Source: Sporosarcina aquimarina (GTDB lineage Bacteria > Bacillota > Bacilli > Bacillales_A > Planococcaceae). From it: a stretch of 64,000 bases of DNA. A program made the position numbers and the translations under genes. The stretch covers positions 112,425 to 176,424 of the forward strand of contig NZ_JAMBOM010000006.1 of assembly GCF_023715615.1 (NCBI RefSeq), written 5' to 3'. Under the pieces are notes generated by a model, which was given only the letters and a program-made list of their open reading frames with translations, was not told the DNA's origin and did not search any database. Shown here one piece after another: positions 59,535 through 64,000 of this stretch (position 1 is its first letter; the number at the start of each line of letters is the position of its first letter).

Positions 59535-60755
59535 TCACCAATTATTATTCTTATACTTTTTATAATAATTCACTTGTCTCAGGAACAAATAAAGCTTCCG
59601 CTTTAAATGCTTGTCCCCTTTGTAGAACAGCGGATTTACATACTGCTTCTGTTTCAAAAGACGTTTAATGTCTCTTTTAACAGCTTTGTTTGTTACAAAC
59701 TTCTTCAGCACTATCTTAGGAACTACCGTGAACAGGAATGGCTTGTTGAGCAATACAAGTGGCTTTGGCTTGTTGTAAATCAAATCATCCACAAAATAGC
59801 TCGCCATATTATGTCCAAGTGCAGTTGTATAATAACTAGAACGTCCTTGTCGAATATTCACTTCAAATACTTTGAATTTCTTATCACGAGGGTCGTATTT
59901 TAGGTCGAAGTTTGCAAAGCCCTTATAGCCCACAGCCTCTAAAAAGTTTTTTAACTTGTACATCATTTCTTCGTTGTATCTCGTAATCACGGCTGTATAG
60001 TTACCGATTGCAGTCACAGTATGTTCCTGCAAAACAACTTGTGCAAACGTAACGAGCTGCGTTTGTCCAGCTGAATTTGAATAAATAACGGAATCCCACA
60101 TATATGTATCATCACCTGGGATGAAATCTTGAATAATCAGCTCTTCGTTGTATCCACTTTTCTTTATCGTTTCAATGACCTTGTTTAATTCAACTAGAGA
60201 ATTCACTTTGTACACTTTTTGCTGTCCGGCAAACTTGTTTTGGTTATAAACAACAGTATCACTCGGTTTTACAATTACAGGATAATTCATGTCTTCCTTG
60301 AATTGTCCATCTACTTTGCAATCGTAGAAGAATGTTAATGGAGTATCAATACCATGTTCTTTGCACAACTTATAAAAATGGGATTTAATCTGTAAATTAT
60401 CCATAAGCTCACGGTCGATATAATTGAAAGTAAAATGCTCTCTTAGCTGATCGGCATGTTCAATGATGAGTCGGACATATAAATCATTCGTACCTACTAG
60501 CAATAGTTCGCGCCCAGCTGCTTTATATTTTGCAGCAATTCCAATTAGAATTTCAGCAAACTTATTTTCATCAGATAGCTCTGTATTGAGCTCGATTTTA
60601 TAGGGAATTGTACTAAGTTGAGTAAATGATAACGGCTCTTTTCCAATCAATACAGGATTGATATGGTAGGCTTCATGAAAAGATATCGCCATGTTGTATG
60701 CGTTCATATCTGTACCAACTATGATTGGCAAGAACGGAAGTTTTTTTGTGTTCAT
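59535..60755 (-). CDS. ATP-grasp ligase, D-aspartate ligase-like
   Basis: 406 residues. Three ATP-grasp parts: an N-terminal PreATP-grasp fold (LPIIVGTDMNAYNMAISFHEAY), the phosphate loop region with VIVKPSDTVVYN (about 165-176), QDFIPGDDTYMW and the metal motif FEVNIRQGRSSYY (about 315). Similar to carboxylate-amine ligases and D-aspartate ligases acting on cell-wall precursors. No partner genes, so the substrate is open. Start after TAGGAGGATAC. A basic C-terminus (about 40 residues, KKRDIKRLLKQKQ type) is notable. Confidence 0.82.
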   Translation of the reverse strand: MNTKKLPFLPIIVGTDMNAYNMAISFHEAYHINPVLIGKEPLSFTQLSTIPYKIELNTELSDENKFAEILIGIAAKYKAAGRELLLVGTNDLYVRLIIEHADQLREHFTFNYIDRELMDNLQIKSHFYKLCKEHGIDTPLTFFYDCKVDGQFKEDMNYPVIVKPSDTVVYNQNKFAGQQKVYKVNSLVELNKVIETIKKSGYNEELIIQDFIPGDDTYMWDSVIYSNSAGQTQLVTFAQVVLQEHTVTAIGNYTAVITRYNEEMMYKLKNFLEAVGYKGFANFDLKYDPRDKKFKVFEVNIRQGRSSYYTTALGHNMASYFVDDLIYNKPKPLVLLNKPFLFTVVPKIVLKKFVTNKAVKRDIKRLLKQKQYVNPLFYKGDKHLKRKLYLFLRQVNYYKKYKNNNW

Positions 60756-60933
60756 TGTATCCTCCTAAATCTCGATGGAATTGTCGTTCCTAATAGTCCT
60801 AACCTTATATTACATGGAAAACACTTTGGTATACAACAGATAGCCTATAAGGAAGCATGCTTGAAAAGGTTTATATTTGGATGAAAAAAGGAATAATAAA
60901 ATACGAGATCCGTTTCAAGGAGGAACTAGCACC

Positions 60934-61083
60934 ATGTTGAAAATTGAAGAAACAAAAATGGATGTGAAGCGTGAGGACATCATCCAAAGATTAGTGGGGA
61001 GAGGGATTTTCAAGATTGAAGGAAAACAGCTCTATGAGCTACCATTACTTATATTAATGAAAGAATATTATAAGCACATATAA
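60934..61083 (+). CDS. Fur-regulated basic protein A family (FbpA-like)
   Basis: 49 residues: MDVKREDIIQRLVGRGIFK, then IEGKQLYELPLLILMKEYY. The pattern [basic]-x-DxIIxxLxxxGxYKxxGxQLYELxLxxLxxEY is that of FbpA-type small proteins, which in B. subtilis assist RNA-based iron sparing with FsrA. Start ATG 60934 after AAGGAGGAACTAGC. I did not find a clear Fur box upstream. Followed by a terminator. Confidence 0.8.
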   Translation: MLKIEETKMDVKREDIIQRLVGRGIFKIEGKQLYELPLLILMKEYYKHI

Positions 61084-61089
61084 TGGCAA

Positions 61090-61129
61090 TAGCCGGTTGA
61101 GGAAATATTCCTTAGCCGGCTTTGTTTTA
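61090..61129 (+). terminator. Terminator of the FbpA-like gene
   Basis: AGCCGG-TTGAGGAA and TTCCTTAGCCGGCT arms, then TTGTTTT. Confidence 0.82.
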
Positions 61130-61158
61130 CCACTCTATTAGTGAAGAGAGGAATGGAC

Positions 61159-62628
61159 ATGAACGATAGTCAATCAATTCGTAGTAGACTTGAATGGGTG
61201 AATGAAGCGACTATTACTGAGATTCAACGAGCACTTGAAGATGAGACGCTCAGCTCTGAAGAATTAGTTTTATTTTACATGGATCGTATATCTAGAGAAG
61301 GACAAATCACCAATGCGATACTTGAGTTAAATCCTCATGCCTTGCAAATAGCACAGACACTCGATTTTGAAAGAAGGACATCAGGTAAACGTTCTATGTT
61401 ACATGGAATTCCAATTTTACTAAAAGATAATATAGATACAGGAGACGCTATGCATACGAGTGCAGGCAGTTTAGCATTGGAAAATTACTATGCACCACAG
61501 GATGCTTTTCTTGTTAAACAGCTTAGAAGAGCAGGAGCCATCTTACTAGGAAAAACCAACATGACAGAGTGGGCAAATTTTATGTCCGCAGATATGCCAA
61601 ACGGTTGGAGTTCTAGAGGAGGTCAAGTGATCAATCCTTACGGTCAGTTCGAAGTTGGGGGGTCGAGTTCAGGGTCTGCAGTAGCCGTTGGGACTAATTT
61701 AGCAGTTGCTGCGATTGGCACTGAAACAACGGGATCGATTATTCACCCTTCTTCACAAAATGGTATCGTAGGTCTGAAGCCGACGATTGGGGCGATCAGT
61801 CGAAATGGCATAATACCATTATCAATAACACAGGATACAGCTGGGCCGATGACACGTACAGTAACCGATGCTGCAATCCTCTTTGAGGCATTACTTGGAC
61901 AAGATCCAGAAGATCCGATAACCATCTACTCGCAAAAGTATGATTCTATGAATAGGATGGACTACTTAAAAAAAGAATCACTGAAAGGAATCCGTATTGG
62001 TATCGCAAGTTCAATATTTAGAAACGAAGTATCCCCTGAACGAATGCAATTATTTAAAGACTCGTTAACAATATTAGAGCAACTTGGTGCAACTATCATT
62101 CCAGATATCGATTTAGGCACAAAAGAAAGTGATTTAGGCTACAATGTTCTTTTACATGAGTGTAAAGCAGCGCTTAATCATTATTTAGGCAAAACACCTA
62201 TAACCAATCCGATTCGATCAATCGAGGATATAATTAGTTTCAACAACAAGCATCCTGAAGAGACATTACGATATGGACAAGAACTGCTCAAACAAATAAA
62301 TGAACGAACTGGTACACTAATCGAAAAAACTTATATCGAGGCGCTACTGCGCAATCGTCACTTGGCAAGGAAAATAGCACTGGGAAAAGCTCTTAAACAA
62401 AATGGTGTCGATATCTTAGCGTTCCCTCAAGATCATGGCTGTAGTTTTGAAGCAGCTGCTGGGTATCCAGCTATAACAGTGCCAGCTGGAGTAGCACGTA
62501 CAGGTGAGCCATTCGGTTTAACATTTACAGGTCCTGCATATTCTGAACATTCTTTACTTGGGTACGCATTTGCTTTTGAACAACAGACACAAGTACGTCG
62601 TGGGTTGAGAGAAGCACAGAAGAAATAA
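61159..62628 (+). CDS. Amidase-signature family hydrolase
   Basis: 489 residues. The Ser-cisSer-Lys triad is visible: Lys89 (LLKDNID), Ser169 in GGSSSGSA and nucleophile Ser193 in TETTGSIIHPSSQNG, 24 residues apart as in the family. GLKPTIGAISRNGIIPLS follows. No transamidosome partners (gatB/gatC) nearby, so it is a stand-alone amidase; substrate unknown. ATG 61159 after GAAGAGAGGAATGG. Confidence 0.92.
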   Translation: MNDSQSIRSRLEWVNEATITEIQRALEDETLSSEELVLFYMDRISREGQITNAILELNPHALQIAQTLDFERRTSGKRSMLHGIPILLKDNIDTGDAMHTSAGSLALENYYAPQDAFLVKQLRRAGAILLGKTNMTEWANFMSADMPNGWSSRGGQVINPYGQFEVGGSSSGSAVAVGTNLAVAAIGTETTGSIIHPSSQNGIVGLKPTIGAISRNGIIPLSITQDTAGPMTRTVTDAAILFEALLGQDPEDPITIYSQKYDSMNRMDYLKKESLKGIRIGIASSIFRNEVSPERMQLFKDSLTILEQLGATIIPDIDLGTKESDLGYNVLLHECKAALNHYLGKTPITNPIRSIEDIISFNNKHPEETLRYGQELLKQINERTGTLIEKTYIEALLRNRHLARKIALGKALKQNGVDILAFPQDHGCSFEAAAGYPAITVPAGVARTGEPFGLTFTGPAYSEHSLLGYAFAFEQQTQVRRGLREAQKK

Positions 62629-62686
62629 GCAAGCAGATAACAAACTGTGGTAAACTGAGAGGAAGAGAGCGAAAGTGGGGATGAAA

Positions 62687-63850
62687 ATGTCCTTTTTAGA
62701 AGGAATGAGTCAACAAGTTAAAGAAAAATGGAAATTTGAAAATGCAATGCCGATACAGGAACAAATGATTCCAGAAATGTTGGATGGTCGTGATGTTGTT
62801 GCGGAATCTCCAACAGGTTCTGGGAAAACACTTGCTTATGTGCTGCCACTACTTGAATTAGTCGATAGTTCGAAACAGCAAACTCAAGTTCTTATCATGA
62901 CACCATCTCAAGAATTATCCATGCAAATTGTAAATGTTATTCGGGAATGGATTGCTGGGACTCAAATTACGGTTACGCAACTAATTGGCGGTGCAAATAT
63001 GCAACGTCAAATTGAAAAGTTGAAAAAGAAGCCTACAATTGTTGTTGGAACACCAGGGCGTCTTGTCGAATTGATTAAAAATAAAAAACTGAAAATGGGA
63101 GAAATCCGTCATATAGTTCTCGATGAAGGCGATCAATTGTTGTCTCGAGAAAATCGTGTAGCGGTGAAAAATATGATTGAATCTGCCCATTCTACACGTC
63201 AAGTAGCTGTTGTGTCAGCAACAATTACAGAAGACATTAAAGATGTCGCCATCCGATTCATGAATGATCCAGTGCGTTTAAAGGTGACTGCAGAAGAAAT
63301 GCCTGAATCAGGAAAAGTCGTTCACTCCTACGTTAAAACGGAAGCGCGGGACAAGACAGATTTGTTACGTGGGTTGTCCCATATTCAAGGTCTTCGAGCA
63401 TTAGCATTCATTAACAATGTGGATCAGTTGCGAATGAAAGAGATGAAACTCCAATATGAAGGCGCGCCTGTAGCAGTACTCTATTCAGATATGAACAAAT
63501 TTGAGCGTCAAGATACGTTGGATAAGTTCCGTAAGGGGGATATCCGAATCCTCATTGCAACCGACCTAGCAGCCCGTGGATTGGACATCGATGGACTCAC
63601 TCACGTAATCCATGTCAATGTTCCACACACCGTTGAGCAATACGTACACAGATCCGGCAGAACGGGACGTGCAGGCTCTAACGGAGAGGTACTGACATTA
63701 TTATCCTATCCAGAAGAACGGGATTACCGAAAGCTTGCAAAGGGATATAAGCCGGTTCAAAAAGTATGGCATGGTGGAAAGCTGATCGAAGGGAATGCTA
63801 AAACTGTCAGCGGCCAAAAAACGACATCCCCTAAAAAGAAGAAAAAGTAA
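62687..63850 (+). CDS. yfmL: DEAD-box-type RNA helicase, YfmL-like
   Basis: 387 residues. Q motif (PIQEQMI), motif I SPTGSGKT, Ia TPSQEL, Ib GTPGR, motif II DEGD (Gly in place of Ala), motif III SAT, motif IV onwards ATDLAARGLDID and HRSGRTGRAG. Basic tail KKKKK. Strong likeness to B. subtilis YfmL, involved in 50S ribosome assembly. In-frame ATGs at 62681 and 62687 are both possible. No terminator before the insertion sequence that follows. Confidence 0.92.
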   Translation: MSFLEGMSQQVKEKWKFENAMPIQEQMIPEMLDGRDVVAESPTGSGKTLAYVLPLLELVDSSKQQTQVLIMTPSQELSMQIVNVIREWIAGTQITVTQLIGGANMQRQIEKLKKKPTIVVGTPGRLVELIKNKKLKMGEIRHIVLDEGDQLLSRENRVAVKNMIESAHSTRQVAVVSATITEDIKDVAIRFMNDPVRLKVTAEEMPESGKVVHSYVKTEARDKTDLLRGLSHIQGLRALAFINNVDQLRMKEMKLQYEGAPVAVLYSDMNKFERQDTLDKFRKGDIRILIATDLAARGLDIDGLTHVIHVNVPHTVEQYVHRSGRTGRAGSNGEVLTLLSYPEERDYRKLAKGYKPVQKVWHGGKLIEGNAKTVSGQKTTSPKKKKK

Positions 63851-63874
63851 AAAAACGTACGCCCTGAGAGCTTT

Positions 63875-64000
63875 GATATGCTCCCCATAAGGTAGACAGA
63901 TTAAAAAATAAAATCTGTTGACCTAAGGGGAGTATTTTTTATGGCCAGAAGTAACCATTCCGTTGAAGAGAAACTACAAATCCTTCATCTGTTAAATGAA
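63875..64000 (+). mobile_element. Left end of an IS3-like insertion sequence
   Basis: Starts about 63875 and runs off the window. Its first 60 bases form a long imperfect inverted repeat: 63878-63902 (ATGCTCCCCATAAGGTAGAC and on) pairs with 63912-63935 (to CTAAGGGGAGTAT). The transposase frame begins inside or just after it. The true terminal bases and target duplication cannot be defined without the other end. Confidence 0.65.
63941..64000 (+). CDS. Transposase orfA, 3' partial
   Basis: Twenty residues only: MARSNHSVEEKLQILHLLNE, the start of a helix-turn-helix as in IS3/IS150-group OrfA proteins. The site AAGGGGAG is eight bases upstream and is the right arm of the terminal hairpin, so readthrough RNA from yfmL would fold it away. 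The rest is outside the window. Confidence 0.7.
   Translation, partial: MARSNHSVEEKLQILHLLNE

Overview
This is chromosomal DNA of a low-to-moderate G+C Gram-positive bacterium. The evidence is strong GGAGG ribosome sites, frequent TTG and GTG starts, Bce-type and HxlR/PadR regulators, an RsbR-type stressosome protein, YkpA, YfmL and YeeI relatives, an FbpA-type small protein, and B12, Mn2+ and TPP riboswitches. By protein resemblance I infer a member of the Planococcaceae (Sporosarcina-like); this is inference, because no rRNA or tRNA lies in the window. || Layout. 0-10 kb: the 3' end of a DUF4179-type anti-sigma gene, a coiled-coil protein, a methyltransferase, Fe-S repair protein Ric under a Fur-like box, B12-riboswitch-controlled metE, a small secreted protein, and an ECF sigma factor paired with a zinc-finger membrane protein. 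10-19 kb: membrane and DUF genes, a second ECF sigma/anti-sigma pair, two GNAT acetyltransferases, a lipase-like hydrolase and a BceRS two-component system. 19-22 kb: a first array of 20-bp repeats, then the BceAB transporter. 22-29 kb: VOC and ankyrin proteins, a PadR/HAAS/propeller module with paired palindromic operators, a partial duplicate of that module, and between the two a manganese riboswitch upstream of a minimal protein-kinase gene. 29-37 kb: an MFS transporter divergent from an XRE-TPR regulator with twin operators, a nitroreductase divergent from HxlR, an MntH-type Nramp transporter, and ABC-F protein YkpA. 37-38.3 kb: a strictly phased array of about 46 units of 20 bp in a 1.4-kb non-coding gap. 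38-46 kb: msrA, a LysM/3D cell-wall protein, an RsbR paralogue, a HAD phosphatase, and a Fur-type haem uptake and breakdown locus (IsdE-like, IsdF-like, ATPase, HugZ-like, DinB). 46-53 kb: a LysE exporter with its XRE-cupin regulator, and a two-component system followed by a heterodimeric ABC exporter. 53-64 kb: a small gene that seems to start at ATC, an FtsH-like protease, a 39-residue cationic peptide, a TPP-riboswitch-controlled thiamine-precursor transporter, a YebC-family regulator, an ATP-grasp ligase, an FbpA-like protein, an amidase, a YfmL-type helicase, and the left end of an insertion sequence at the right edge. || Themes. The window is rich in metal and cofactor control (Fur, Mn2+, B12, TPP, haem) and in one-component regulators sitting beside their transporters. 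The least explained items are the two related 20-bp repeat arrays, the manganese riboswitch in front of a kinase-fold gene, and the duplicated PadR/HAAS/propeller module. Terminator, operator and start-codon calls were made by eye. No database search was possible.
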